64,000 bases of DNA from RGDT01 sp964630925 (GCA_964630925.1 CAZVZK010000009.1:1-64000), one strand, 5' to 3'; positions 43,671 through 52,482 are shown, numbered from the stretch's first letter. The notes: generated by a model from the sequence alone, not told the origin. Numbers and translations: made by a program.

Positions 43671-43761
43671 ACCTGAGTGCTGAGTGAACTTACAAGTGGG
43701 AATTGTGCGTTTTCCTCTTGCCTCAGGCGGTCGGTATCTATCTGTAGTTCAAGAATCGAAC

Positions 43762-43801
43762 ACATGCAAGGAAAATGGTCGGATTTTTCTCGCATGTTTT
43801 T
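43762..43801 (+). terminator. Terminator-like hairpin 100 bp before the pilin gene
   Basis: ACATGC (43762-43767) pairs with GCATGT (43792-43797), with an inner GAAAA/TTTTC helix; a run of five T follows at 43797-43801. In plus orientation this resembles an intrinsic terminator or attenuator ahead of the pilin ATG at 43901. Confidence 0.4.
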
Positions 43802-43900
43802 GAGGGTTGGGAGGGCTGAAGGGTAATCCGCAATTATCATGCCAGGCAACCGCCCGGCACGGATTTCTTCGGGGGCCTTCCTGTGTTGGAGTTCTTTTCC

Positions 43901-44197
43901 ATGATGAAGCAGCTGTGGAACGACGACGCCGGTGTGGTGACCCTCGAGTACCTGGTTCTCGGCACCTTCCTCGGCCTGGCCCTGATCGTCGGCGTGACGA
44001 CCGTCGCCGCCGCCATCAACAACGAGCTGAGCGAGCTGGCCAACGCCATCCTGACCTTCAACCAGGGCTACACCTCGAACGGCTACAGCAATTGCATCGC
44101 CACCAAGGCCGCCAGCGGCGCGACCGACACGACCTCCTCGCAGTCCATCAAGACGACGACGGCATCCTCCGACATCAACGACAGCATCTGCGACTGA
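43901..44197 (+). CDS. flp: Flp/Fap-type prepilin (Tad pilus)
   Basis: 98 residues from ATG 43901, with GGAG nine bases upstream. A short basic leader (M-M-K-Q-L-W-N-D-D-A-G) ends at the Flp cleavage motif G/V-V-T-L-E-Y, exactly the G/XXXX-E-Y pattern with Glu at +5 and Tyr at +6. A 20-residue hydrophobic helix follows. The C-terminal 50 residues are Ser/Thr-rich and hold two cysteines, longer than minimal Flp pilins. After processing by the peptidase encoded next, it forms the pilus fibre. The following gap has a strong hairpin that may limit read-through. Confidence 0.93.
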   Translation: MMKQLWNDDAGVVTLEYLVLGTFLGLALIVGVTTVAAAINNELSELANAILTFNQGYTSNGYSNCIATKAASGATDTTSSQSIKTTTASSDINDSICD

Positions 44198-44215
44198 GCG
44201 CCGTCTCGACGGCCA

Positions 44216-44243
44216 CCCCCTCCTTGTTTTCCAAGGCGGGGGA
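44216..44243 (+). terminator. Strong GC hairpin after the pilin gene (partial terminator)
   Basis: The run C5-T-C-C-T-T-G pairs with C-A-A-G-G-C-G5 around a TTTTC loop, 19 bp after the pilin stop. Only a loose T-rich tail (GTTCTTCC) follows. It would fit partial termination that keeps pilin mRNA above that of the assembly genes. Confidence 0.5.
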
Positions 44244-44436
44244 GTTCTTCCTGGGCCAGCTTCGTACTCCGGGGCTGGCCCACGGAGTTATTGCTTCGCC
44301 TGACGTGACACGTTGGCTGGCGGCCGCCTCCCCTCGCGGCCTGCTGTTCCTCTTCGCGGCGCTTGGACGGTCTGACCCATCAGGCCCTCCCCCCTCCAGG
44401 CCGTGCCGGGTCCGCGACAGGGCCCTCTGGTGTCCC

Positions 44437-45087
44437 ATGTACCCACGCTTCTTCCCGGATGCCGTCTTCGCATGGAGCTTCCTGGCGAGCTTGATGTTCA
44501 TCCTCTGCATCTGCGCTTACGTCGATTGGCAGCGCATGGTCATCCCCAAGTGGCTGACCATCCCGCTCCTGTTCCTCGGGGCGAGCGCCAGCGTCGTCCG
44601 CGGCGCCTGGCTCGGGGCCCTCGGCGAGACGCTCTGGCTGCTCCCCACCGGCAGCCTCCTCCTCGGGGCCATCGACGGCTTCCTCTTCGCCCTGACCGGG
44701 TTCCTCGTCGGCTTCCTCATGCTCTTCCTCATGTGGGTCCTCGGCACCTGCGGCGGCGGTGACGTGAAACTCTTCGCCGCCCTCGGCGCCTGGCTCGGGC
44801 CCTTCCTCCCCGTCTTCGTCCTGGCGGGCTCCCTCGCCGTCCTCTTCTGCCAGGTGGTCGTGAAACTGGTGAGCGTCGGCTTCTCCGGGAAGAACTTCAA
44901 GAAGATGGCCGCCGCCAACCGCGCCAAGGAGGACGGCACCGCCCAGCCGGGCAAGTGGCGCATCACCTACTCCTTCCCCGTCGCCGTCGCCACCCTGGCC
45001 GTCCTCCTCTGGGTGTTCCGCGTGGAGCTGCTCCTCTCGCCCCCCAAACCCTCACCGAATGGGATGACCCAGGCCCATGCTCGCTAA
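44437..45087 (+). CDS. cpaA: Prepilin peptidase (TadV/CpaA)
   Basis: 216 residues with about five membrane helices. Both aspartates of the type IV prepilin peptidase family are present: D in A-Y-V-D-W-Q-R near residue 29, and the second in G-G-G-D-V-K near 107 (G-x-G-D form). A cytosolic loop of about 50 residues (K-N-F-K-K-M-A-A-A-N-R-A-K) follows before the last helix. It cleaves the pilin and the pseudopilins TadE/TadG at their Gly. The ATG at 44437 lacks a strong ribosome site. It overlaps tadE by 11 bp. Confidence 0.92.
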   Translation: MYPRFFPDAVFAWSFLASLMFILCICAYVDWQRMVIPKWLTIPLLFLGASASVVRGAWLGALGETLWLLPTGSLLLGAIDGFLFALTGFLVGFLMLFLMWVLGTCGGGDVKLFAALGAWLGPFLPVFVLAGSLAVLFCQVVVKLVSVGFSGKNFKKMAAANRAKEDGTAQPGKWRITYSFPVAVATLAVLLWVFRVELLLSPPKPSPNGMTQAHAR

Positions 45088-45490
45088 TCCCAACCGCCGC
45101 CGCGCCGCCAGCCTGACCATCGAGCTGTTGCTGCTGACGCCCGTGCTCCTCACCCTCGTGGTGGCCGCCGTCGAGCTCAGCCTCCTCCTCGCCGCACACC
45201 AGAAGGTCGAGGCCGCCTCCGCCGTCGGCGCACGTGTCGCCGCACAAGGCGGCACGCGCGAGGAGGTCGAGAAGGCCTGCGCCGAGGCCCTCGGCAGGGG
45301 CAGGATCGCCCACGCGGAGGTCCGATGCCAACTCGACGGCGAAGACGGCCTGCCCCTGCCGCATGGGTCCCCCATCGAATGCACCATCAGCGTGAATGCC
45401 ACCGAGGTCGTCCCCGATCTCCTCGCGTTCATCGGCATCAGCCTCAAGAACACCCAGATCTCGGGCAGGACGCTCCACCGCAAGGAATGA
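45077..45490 (+). CDS. tadE: TadE-like pseudopilin
   Basis: 137 residues; begins inside the end of the peptidase gene. The N-terminus R-R-A-A-S-L-T-I-E-L-L-L-L followed by a hydrophobic helix is the TadE pattern, with E at the position expected for pseudopilin processing, although the Gly usually at -1 is Ala here. The remaining 95 residues are a periplasmic alpha/beta domain. TadE-type minor pilins initiate pilus assembly. Confidence 0.85.
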   Translation: MLANPNRRRAASLTIELLLLTPVLLTLVVAAVELSLLLAAHQKVEAASAVGARVAAQGGTREEVEKACAEALGRGRIAHAEVRCQLDGEDGLPLPHGSPIECTISVNATEVVPDLLAFIGISLKNTQISGRTLHRKE

Positions 45491-45533
45491 ACCCCGGCGC
45501 TCGCTCACGCGAGCCAACCCGCGAGAACGACCG

Positions 45534-46688
45534 ATGAAAGCCAGCACCCTCCTCGCCGTCACCGTGGCGCTCTTCCTCGCCCTCGGCACCGCCGTCGGCG
45601 CCCGCGCCCTCGGCCTGTTCACGCAACCGCCCCGCGCGGCCAAGGCCGATCCCGTCATCAAGATCCTCGTCGCCAGGGCGAATCTCTACGAGGGCATGGC
45701 CATCACCACCGGGCAGGTGATGATCCGCGAGCTGCGCCCCGAGGAGGAGAAGCTTTACAACGAGAGCCGCGAGAAGTTCCTGCCCGCCTCCATCGAGGCC
45801 GCCGCCCTCCGCGTGCCGAACCGCAACATCGAGGCCGACACCCCCCTGCTCAAGACCGACCTCCAGGATCTGGCCTTCCCGGACGGCGTGCCCCTCCGGA
45901 TGACCCCCGGCATGCGTGCCGTCAACGTCGCCGTCCCGAAGGAGCACGCCGCCGGCGGCCTCATCTCCAAGGGCGACCACGTCGACGTCTGGCTCACCTC
46001 GGTGGTGTGCGACGGCAACGACTGCAGCAAGGCCACGACCCTCGGCGCCTACATCGCCCGCGACCTCCGGGTCATCGTGAAGCGGAACAGCCTGTGGACG
46101 ACCCTCCGCCCCAACCCCGACAACGTCCCGGTCTCCTTCACCCTGGAGGCCAACCCCTACCGCGCCGCCCTCCTCGAGTTCGCCTCGAGCAAGGGCGCCA
46201 TCTCCCTCATGCCGGCCGCCTCGCCCCGCCGCGACCCGGTTATCGCCCCCGCCAGCACCGCCCCCCCCAAGCCGTTCGGCATCCCCGACAGCCGCGAGTA
46301 CAAGGACGAGGACGAGCGGGTTGACCGCCTCCTCAAGGGGGAGATCAGCATCACCAACGGCGATCTGGAACGCATCTTCAACCTCCGCCCCGTCGTCCGG
46401 CCTCAGCCGGCCCCGCCGCCCATCACCATCCAGCGCATCTCCGGCAACTCCCCCGTCGGTTCCAGCGTCTTCTCCGCCGACGGCAGGTACATCGGCAATG
46501 TCAGGCCCGGCCAGTCCGCGGGTGAGCGGGAGACGGCCGAGGCGTCCGGCCCCGTCGTCGCCGGCGCGCCCGCCATGGGCTACACCTTCCGTACCCCCGG
46601 CTCCGCCCTCCCGTCGTCCTCCGCCGCCAAGAGGCCCGGTGACCCCGGTTACTGCCCGGACTGCGATGCGTCCATCAAGCGGAAGTGA
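45534..46688 (+). CDS. cpaB: CpaB/RcpC-like Tad assembly protein
   Basis: 384 residues from ATG 45534, with an N-terminal signal/anchor helix (T-L-L-A-V-T-V-A-L-F). Residues 40-110 form a SAF-like domain (I-L-V-A-R-A-N-L-Y-E-G near 44) and 120-230 the RcpC/CpaB domain (V-N-V-A-V-P, G-D-H-V-D-V-W). The C-terminal 100 residues are Pro-rich and end in C-P-D-C, a rubredoxin-like Cys pair unusual for this family. It acts in the periplasm, probably stabilising or gating the secretin. No secretin gene is present here. Confidence 0.88.
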   Translation: MKASTLLAVTVALFLALGTAVGARALGLFTQPPRAAKADPVIKILVARANLYEGMAITTGQVMIRELRPEEEKLYNESREKFLPASIEAAALRVPNRNIEADTPLLKTDLQDLAFPDGVPLRMTPGMRAVNVAVPKEHAAGGLISKGDHVDVWLTSVVCDGNDCSKATTLGAYIARDLRVIVKRNSLWTTLRPNPDNVPVSFTLEANPYRAALLEFASSKGAISLMPAASPRRDPVIAPASTAPPKPFGIPDSREYKDEDERVDRLLKGEISITNGDLERIFNLRPVVRPQPAPPPITIQRISGNSPVGSSVFSADGRYIGNVRPGQSAGERETAEASGPVVAGAPAMGYTFRTPGSALPSSSAAKRPGDPGYCPDCDASIKRK

Positions 46689-46733
46689 GCACAGAGGGCG
46701 GGCCGCCCGAGCCCGCCCACACAGGAAAGCCCC

Positions 46734-47939
46734 ATGCGTCACAGGCCACGTCGCGGCGCCGTCATCGTCGCCGTCCTGATCCTGATGCCCCTGCTGTTCC
46801 TCGTGATGGTCCTGGCCATCTACGCGGCGGAGCTGGTGCGCGTCCGGTCGGCCCTCCAGGCCAACGCCGACGCCGCGGCCCTCGCCGCGGCCGGCGGCCT
46901 CGTCGATGACCGCCTCCTCCTCGGTGACCCGCTCGTCATGCCCGTCCTCCTCCAGAGGGCCCGCGAAAACGCCCAGGCCAGCGCCCGCGAGAACATCGTC
47001 GGGCAGCAGGGGATAGATCTCCACCCGCCCCGCGACGATGAAGACGATGAAGAGGACAGGGAAGACGCGGACCTCGAATTCGGCCACAAACAGGCCGGCT
47101 CGCGTTTCGAGGCCGTCCGCCCGAGCAAGCACGGGGAGGCCGGGCTGTCGCGGATCAACGCCGTCCGGGTCTGGTCCAGACGAACCAGCGCCCACGGCGA
47201 CCCCCTGATGCTCCTCCGCGGCCCGTTCCTCTCCCGGCTGCCCACCGACGCGTCCGCCCGTGCCGTGGCCCTGATCGAGCGGGACATCCTCGGCATACGT
47301 CCTGTCCACGGGATCAAGGCGCCCCTGGCGCCCATCGCCCTCCTGTCCGACGCCGAACGGAAACACCGGCGTTCCTGGGAGTACAACGCCGAGGACCGCA
47401 AGGGGCCGGACCGCTTCGCCGTCGACCACCGCGGCAAGCGTCCCGCCCCGGCGTCCGGCTGCGACGGCCTCCACGAGCTGGCCGTCTCCGTCGGCTGCCG
47501 GGACGCCAACGGTGTCGTCCTCGCCCTGACGGGCGCCGCCACCGGCCCGGCCCGCCAGGCCGCCGAGGGCGTCACGGGTGACGACCTCGCCCCGTGGGGC
47601 CGCGAGCTGGTCCTCGGGGCCTCGGCAGGCCCCGCCGTCCCTGCGGCCCGACTGGGGCGCGAGGGCATCACCGAATTGGCCGCCGCCTTGAGGCTGCTCT
47701 CCGCCCGGGGGGACGCCCACGTCTTCCCGCTGCACCGCCGTCTGGACCGCGAAGGCCGGGCGGAGCTGTCGGGCTTCGTGGCGGCGCGCATCCTCGCCGT
47801 CGAGGTCGATGATGACGGCGTCCTCCACTTCGCCGTCCAGCCGGCGATGCGTTCCACGCCGGCCGCCGTCTCCGCGTCGTCGCGTGGGCGGACCGCACCC
47901 CCCAACCCCTACCTGTGCCGGCTGCGGCTGGCCGACTGA
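46734..47939 (+). CDS. tadG: TadG-like pilus assembly protein
   Basis: 401 residues. R-R-G-A-V-I-V-A-V-L at the start with one membrane helix (12-32) and A-N-A-D-A-A-A-L-A-A-A at 43-53 is the signature TadG N-terminal region. An acidic low-complexity run (D-D-E-D-D-E-E-D) lies near 100. No von Willebrand A domain is recognised in the remaining C-terminal part, which is found in longer TadG proteins. AGGAAA precedes the ATG by seven bases. It follows cpaB after 45 bp. Confidence 0.8.
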   Translation: MRHRPRRGAVIVAVLILMPLLFLVMVLAIYAAELVRVRSALQANADAAALAAAGGLVDDRLLLGDPLVMPVLLQRARENAQASARENIVGQQGIDLHPPRDDEDDEEDREDADLEFGHKQAGSRFEAVRPSKHGEAGLSRINAVRVWSRRTSAHGDPLMLLRGPFLSRLPTDASARAVALIERDILGIRPVHGIKAPLAPIALLSDAERKHRRSWEYNAEDRKGPDRFAVDHRGKRPAPASGCDGLHELAVSVGCRDANGVVLALTGAATGPARQAAEGVTGDDLAPWGRELVLGASAGPAVPAARLGREGITELAAALRLLSARGDAHVFPLHRRLDREGRAELSGFVAARILAVEVDDDGVLHFAVQPAMRSTPAAVSASSRGRTAPPNPYLCRLRLAD

Positions 47940-47974
47940 CGCAGGCACTGACGCAGGCCCCGAGAGCCGACACC

Positions 47975-49084
47975 ATGCGAATCCTCATCGCCAGCCAGAG
48001 CGTCCGCGCTAGCCAGCCACTCCGCCCGGTGGTGAACGGCATGGGCCTGGAGTGCGACGCCCTGGATTGCGTCTCCTTCGACAACCTGCGCATGCGGCTC
48101 ACGGTTGAGCCCCCCGTGGACCTCCTCATGGTCCTCGCCGCCGAGGACGAGGTGGCCGCCCTCGCCGCCGTCCAGCAGGGGAAGGTCTCGCGCCTGCCCG
48201 TGGTCGCCGTCGCCCCGGCGGGGTCTGAGGGGCTCAGGCCCCAGCTGATCAAGGCGGGCGCCGTCGGCCTCATCGAGGAGGAGAAGCTCCGCGAGGGGCT
48301 CCAGGGGGCGCTCGACCAGCTCTACCGTGAAGGGGCCTTCCGCCAGGGCCGGGGCAAGGTGATCGCCGTCACCTCCGCCCAGGCCGGCAGCGGCGTCACC
48401 ACCACCGCCTCCGCCGTCGCCTTCGCTCTCGCCGCCCTGGCCCCGAACCGCACCGTCCTCGCGGAGCTCTCCGGCGAGGCCCCCGAGCTGGCCATCGGCC
48501 TCGACCTGAAGCAAAACCACGGCCTCGGGGATCTGATCCACAATTGGGAGCGGGCCGACCCGCACATGGTCAGGCAGGTCGCCGTCGCCCACCCCGCGGG
48601 CCTCCACGTCCTCGCCCACACGCCGGAGCCTTTCGTGGGGCCCGTCGCCGGGCCGGCGGTCATGCGCCACCTCGCCGTCCTCCTCCGCGAGATGTACGAC
48701 CACCTGGTCCTCGACCTCGGCCCCGCGATCGACGGCGGCAGGCTGGAGGCCGCGAAGCTGGCCGAGTCGGCCGTGGTGGTCGTCCGCCCGGAGGTGCCCA
48801 GCCTGCGGGTCGCCCGGCTCTACATCCGCCACCTGCTCGATCTCGGCATCGCGCGGGACCGGATCCGCCCGGTGGCGAACCGCGCAGGCCGGGGCACCCA
48901 GGTCGGCCGCGCCGACGCCGAGAAGGCCCTCGGCATCCCGTTCGTCGAGTGGATCCCGGAGGATTCGGGGACGGTCACGGCGGCCATCGACAAGGCCCAG
49001 CCGCTCATCCAGTATTACCCGCGCGCGACCATCACAACCACCTTCGGCAGGCTGGCCAAGGCCCTTGCCGGCATCACCCGTTGA
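47975..49084 (+). CDS. cpaE: CpaE/TadZ-like localisation ATPase
   Basis: 369 residues. Residues 1-115 form an atypical receiver-like domain lacking the phospho-acceptor context, then a MinD/ParA-like domain. The P-loop reads S-A-Q-A-G-S-G-V-T-T at 134-143, with Val where ParA-type proteins have the Walker Lys. CpaE proteins often lack this Lys (G-V-G-A-T-T), so this fits the family rather than signalling decay. It places the pilus machine at a cell pole or site. The ATG at 47975 follows tadG by 35 bp. Confidence 0.85.
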   Translation: MRILIASQSVRASQPLRPVVNGMGLECDALDCVSFDNLRMRLTVEPPVDLLMVLAAEDEVAALAAVQQGKVSRLPVVAVAPAGSEGLRPQLIKAGAVGLIEEEKLREGLQGALDQLYREGAFRQGRGKVIAVTSAQAGSGVTTTASAVAFALAALAPNRTVLAELSGEAPELAIGLDLKQNHGLGDLIHNWERADPHMVRQVAVAHPAGLHVLAHTPEPFVGPVAGPAVMRHLAVLLREMYDHLVLDLGPAIDGGRLEAAKLAESAVVVVRPEVPSLRVARLYIRHLLDLGIARDRIRPVANRAGRGTQVGRADAEKALGIPFVEWIPEDSGTVTAAIDKAQPLIQYYPRATITTTFGRLAKALAGITR

Positions 49085-49104
49085 CGGGCCGAGGGACGAC
49101 CAAC

Positions 49105-50421
49105 ATGTGGCAGAAGCAGGAGGGGGCGGCCGCCGAGTCGTTCGCGCGGCGTTTCCAGCGTATCAAGGCGGCCATCCACCGCCAGATCGTCGAGACCATC
49201 GACCTGGCGAAGCTCAACCGGTGGAGGCCCGAGCGCCTCCGCCAGGAGGTGCGCGCCCTCGCCGAGCAGCTCTCGCGCACCGCCCCCGAGCCGCTCAGCG
49301 CCGTGGACCAGGAACGCCTCGTCAAGGAGATCGTGGACGAGGTCTTCGGCATGGGGCCCCTCGAGCCCCTCATGCACGACTCGACCGTGAGCGATATCCT
49401 GGTCAACGGGCCCGGCCAGGTGTTCGTCGAACGCCGCGGCCGCCTCCACCCGACCGAGATCGTCTTCGCCGACAACGCCCACCTGATGATGATCATCCAG
49501 CGGATCGCCGCCCGCCTCGGGCGGCGCATCGACGAGATGTCGCCCATGGTGGACGCCCGCCTGCCGGACGGCTCGCGCGTCAACGCGATCATCCCGCCGC
49601 TGTCACTGGAAGGCCCGGTGCTGTCGATCCGCCGCTTCGCCGAGCGGCTCAACGCCGAGGACCTCCTCGCCAACGGGACCGTGATGCCCCAGATGCTGAC
49701 GTTCCTGCAGGCCTGCGCCGAGGCCCGCATCAGCATCCTCGTCTCGGGCGGCACGGGCTCGGGCAAGACGACCCTTCTCAACGTGCTGTCGCGGTTCATC
49801 CCGGAGGAGGAGCGCCTCGTCACCATCGAGGACTCCGCCGAGCTGATGCTCCAGCGCAAGCACGTCATCCGCCTGGAGACCCGCCCCCCCAACATGGAGG
49901 GGGCGGGCGAGATCACCCAGCGCGACCTCGTCCGCAACGCCCTCCGCATGCGGCCCGACCGAATCATCGTGGGCGAGGTGCGTGGCCCCGAGGCGCTGGA
50001 CATGCTCCAGGCCATGAACACAGGCCACGAGGGCAGCCTCACCACCATCCACGCCAACGACACCCGCGACGCGATGACCCGGCTGGAGATGATGGTGATG
50101 ATGACCGGCTTCGAGCTGCCGATCCCCGTCATCCGCCAGTACATCGGCTCGGCCATCACCGTGGTGGTGCAGCTGGCCCGCCTCAAGGGCGGCCGCCGCC
50201 GCATCCTCCGTGTCTCCGAGGTGCTGGGGGCTGAGGGCGGCGCCTACAGCATGAGGGACATCTTCACGTTCAGCCAGCAGGGCGTCCGCGACGGGATGGC
50301 GTTCGGCGAGTTCCACGCGACCGGCGAGAGGCCGAGCTTCCTGCCGAGGCTGTCCGCGAGCGGCGTGGACGTGCCGGAGAGCCTGTTCGAGCGGCGGGTC
50401 GTCCCCGCGCTGGACGATTGA
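49105..50421 (+). CDS. cpaF: TadA/CpaF secretion ATPase
   Basis: 438 residues. Walker A G-G-T-G-S-G-K-T at 215-222, Asp box in E-E-R-L-V-T-I-E-D near 240, Walker B R-I-I-V-G-E-V-R near 290, and His box G-H-E-G-S-L-T-T-I-H near 309-318 are all intact. The N-terminal 100 residues form the helical domain of this VirB11-like family. It powers extension of the Flp pilus. Located 20 bp after cpaE and 74 bp before tadB. Confidence 0.96.
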   Translation: MWQKQEGAAAESFARRFQRIKAAIHRQIVETIDLAKLNRWRPERLRQEVRALAEQLSRTAPEPLSAVDQERLVKEIVDEVFGMGPLEPLMHDSTVSDILVNGPGQVFVERRGRLHPTEIVFADNAHLMMIIQRIAARLGRRIDEMSPMVDARLPDGSRVNAIIPPLSLEGPVLSIRRFAERLNAEDLLANGTVMPQMLTFLQACAEARISILVSGGTGSGKTTLLNVLSRFIPEEERLVTIEDSAELMLQRKHVIRLETRPPNMEGAGEITQRDLVRNALRMRPDRIIVGEVRGPEALDMLQAMNTGHEGSLTTIHANDTRDAMTRLEMMVMMTGFELPIPVIRQYIGSAITVVVQLARLKGGRRRILRVSEVLGAEGGAYSMRDIFTFSQQGVRDGMAFGEFHATGERPSFLPRLSASGVDVPESLFERRVVPALDD

Positions 50422-50495
50422 CCGGCCGCGGGGGCCGCCCGCCCCCGCGATGACCGATCGTGGACAGGGGCGGCCGCAAATAGGGGGGTGCGACG

Positions 50496-51434
50496 ATGCC
50501 GAGGGAGAGACTGTTCGAGCTGCTACTCGGGGGGGCCGCCGCCGTCCTGGGCCTCATCGTGTACCTGGCCTTCCAGCGGTGGGCGGAGCGCGGCCGCGCC
50601 GAGCGCGAGCGCCGGCTGGGGCTGGACGAGCAGTCAGGCGTGCTGGTCGGGGGACGCAACCCCGTCGCCGAGGCGGACTGGTCCGGCCGGATGGACGACG
50701 GCTTCGAGCGCATGGTGCAGCAGACCGGCCTGGGCGTCACCGGCGAGGAGATTGTGGCCTCGATGTGCCTGCTCGGCGTCCTGATCGGCGGCGGGCTCTA
50801 CCTGTGGCGTGACCAGCTGGGGCTCGGGCTGCTGGGCTTCGCCCTCGGCGTGTTTACCCCCCTCGCCGTCGTCTACCTGCTGCGCGGCAGGCACCAGGCG
50901 CTGGTGCAGGAGCAGGTCCCCGACGCGCTGTACCTGATCGCCCGCTCCCTCCGGGCCGGCATGAGCCTCCAGCAGGCCATCGAGCTGATGGCCGAGGAGG
51001 GGGCCAAGCCCGCCGCGTTGGAGTTCGAGCGCTGCGCCCAGTCGATCCGGCTGGGCCTGTCCCCCGCCACCGCGGTGCAGATGATGGCGGAGCGGCTGGG
51101 GCTGATCGACCTCAACGCCTTCGCCTCGGTCGTGGCGTTCCACCAGACGGTGGGCGGCAACCTGCCCCTGCTGCTGGACCGCCTGGCCGCGGGGGCGCGT
51201 GACCGCAACCAGTTCCGCGGGCAGTTCTGGGCGGCGACCGCCCAGGGGCGGATCACGGCCATCGCCCTGGCGGCGGCGGCCCCGCTGTTGGTGATGGGCT
51301 ACATCTTGTTCCAGCCCGACCACGTGCAGGGGTTCCTGAATTCGTCGCGTGGGTGGATGATGCTGGCCGTCGCGGCGGGCATGGAGGTCATCGGCATGGT
51401 GTGGGTTTACCAGGTCCTGAAGGTCGAGTACTGA
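50496..51434 (+). CDS. tadB: TadB inner-membrane platform protein
   Basis: 312 residues with membrane helices at about 8-26, 86-104, 108-128, 250-268 and 280-300. The T2SSF domain (residues 145-270) has R-S-L-R-A-G-M-S-L-Q-Q near 150, the central motif of TadB/PilC-type proteins. It forms the platform for pilin incorporation with TadC. GGGTGCGACG precedes the ATG without a strong Shine-Dalgarno site. Confidence 0.92.
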   Translation: MPRERLFELLLGGAAAVLGLIVYLAFQRWAERGRAERERRLGLDEQSGVLVGGRNPVAEADWSGRMDDGFERMVQQTGLGVTGEEIVASMCLLGVLIGGGLYLWRDQLGLGLLGFALGVFTPLAVVYLLRGRHQALVQEQVPDALYLIARSLRAGMSLQQAIELMAEEGAKPAALEFERCAQSIRLGLSPATAVQMMAERLGLIDLNAFASVVAFHQTVGGNLPLLLDRLAAGARDRNQFRGQFWAATAQGRITAIALAAAAPLLVMGYILFQPDHVQGFLNSSRGWMMLAVAAGMEVIGMVWVYQVLKVEY

Positions 51435-51450
51435 GAGCCGGGGGTGGGCC

Positions 51451-52461
51451 ATGTCGAGCGAGTGGGTGAGCCTCGGGGCGGTCTTCGGGGTGGTGTTTCT
51501 GGGCTGCTTCATCATCGTGCAGGTGGTGCTGTGGAGACGTGCCGGCGAGCTGAGCCGCCTCAACGCGGCGTCGGGGGGCGCGCAGCTGGAGTCCACGCCG
51601 GACCTGATCCTCGGCGACGTGACGCCGGCCCTGGCGGAGCAGATGCCCATCGGCGACGAGAAGAAGGGCGAGCTGTCGCAGGAGCTGCTGCAAGCCGGCT
51701 TCTACAGCGCGACGGCGTTGCAGGACTACGCCGCCGTGCGTGTGGTCATGGTGGTGGTCCCGCTCTTCCTGGCCGGCGTGCTGGCCCTGATCGTGCCCCC
51801 CTCCGCGATCCCCTTCACGATCCTGATGGGCCTCATCGTGGCGGCGATGGGGTACAGCCTGCCCCGCGTGTACGTCAACATCCTGGGCCGGTCCCGGCGG
51901 ATGCAGATCGAGAAGGGCCTGCCGGTGGCGGTGGACCTGCTGGCGCTGGGCCTGATGAGCGGGCAGAACATCATCGCCGCATTGAGGCGGGTGACGCAGG
52001 AGATCAAGTTCGCCTTCCCGGCCCTGGCCCAGGAGCTGGACATCGTGCGCCAACAGGCCGAGCTGAACACCCTGCCGCACGCCCTCTCCCGATTCGCGGA
52101 CCGGGTGCAGATCCCGCAGGTGCGGAACCTGGTCATCATCTTGACGCAGTCGCAGAGGCAGGGGACGGACATCGCCGGGGCGCTCATGGAGTTCGTGAAC
52201 AACTACCGCATCAGCATGCGGCAGGAGGCCGACAAGCAGGCCAACCAGGCGTCGTTCTGGCTGATCTTCCCGTCGATCTTCTTCCTGTGGCTGCCCGCCT
52301 TCGCGATCCTGGTCGCGCCGATCCTGTACGAGATCGGGGCCAAACGCACCCTGGCGAAGGAGGCCGTGCAGAAGAACAGCAGGAGCCTGGAGGAGTTCAA
52401 CAAACGCAAGCAGGGGCTGCCCGCCGCGTCGCCCGGCACCCCCGACGCCCCCACCGAGTGA
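51451..52461 (+). CDS. tadC: TadC inner-membrane platform protein
   Basis: 336 residues, 16 bp after tadB. It has membrane helices at about 9-30, 95-135 and 270-300, and a T2SSF domain with L-G-L-M-S-G-Q-N-I near 165 and Q-S-Q-R-Q-G-T-D-I-A near 230. GGTGGG precedes the ATG. It pairs with TadB. It is the last gene of the operon: tadD and rcpA/cpaC (secretin), usual partners, are missing here. Confidence 0.92.
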   Translation: MSSEWVSLGAVFGVVFLGCFIIVQVVLWRRAGELSRLNAASGGAQLESTPDLILGDVTPALAEQMPIGDEKKGELSQELLQAGFYSATALQDYAAVRVVMVVVPLFLAGVLALIVPPSAIPFTILMGLIVAAMGYSLPRVYVNILGRSRRMQIEKGLPVAVDLLALGLMSGQNIIAALRRVTQEIKFAFPALAQELDIVRQQAELNTLPHALSRFADRVQIPQVRNLVIILTQSQRQGTDIAGALMEFVNNYRISMRQEADKQANQASFWLIFPSIFFLWLPAFAILVAPILYEIGAKRTLAKEAVQKNSRSLEEFNKRKQGLPAASPGTPDAPTE

Positions 52462-52482
52462 GCTGACCGGATGGAAGAGAGG

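Larger units (their letters stand above)
43058..43900. other. 843-bp hairpin-rich divergent region before the Tad operon
   Basis: There is no credible gene. The DNA is markedly AT-richer than its surroundings and carries a sigma70-like promoter (43244-43272), small hairpins near 43457-43474 and 43511-43529, a strong long-range hairpin (43596-43660) and a hairpin followed by a T-run (43762-43801). All are oriented to affect a plus-strand transcript entering the pilin gene. Confidence 0.6.

Noticed and set aside
45444..47948. 834-residue minus-strand frame opposite cpaB/tadG
   Set aside because: Gly/Ala/Asp-rich shadow of two supported Tad genes in a consistent operon.
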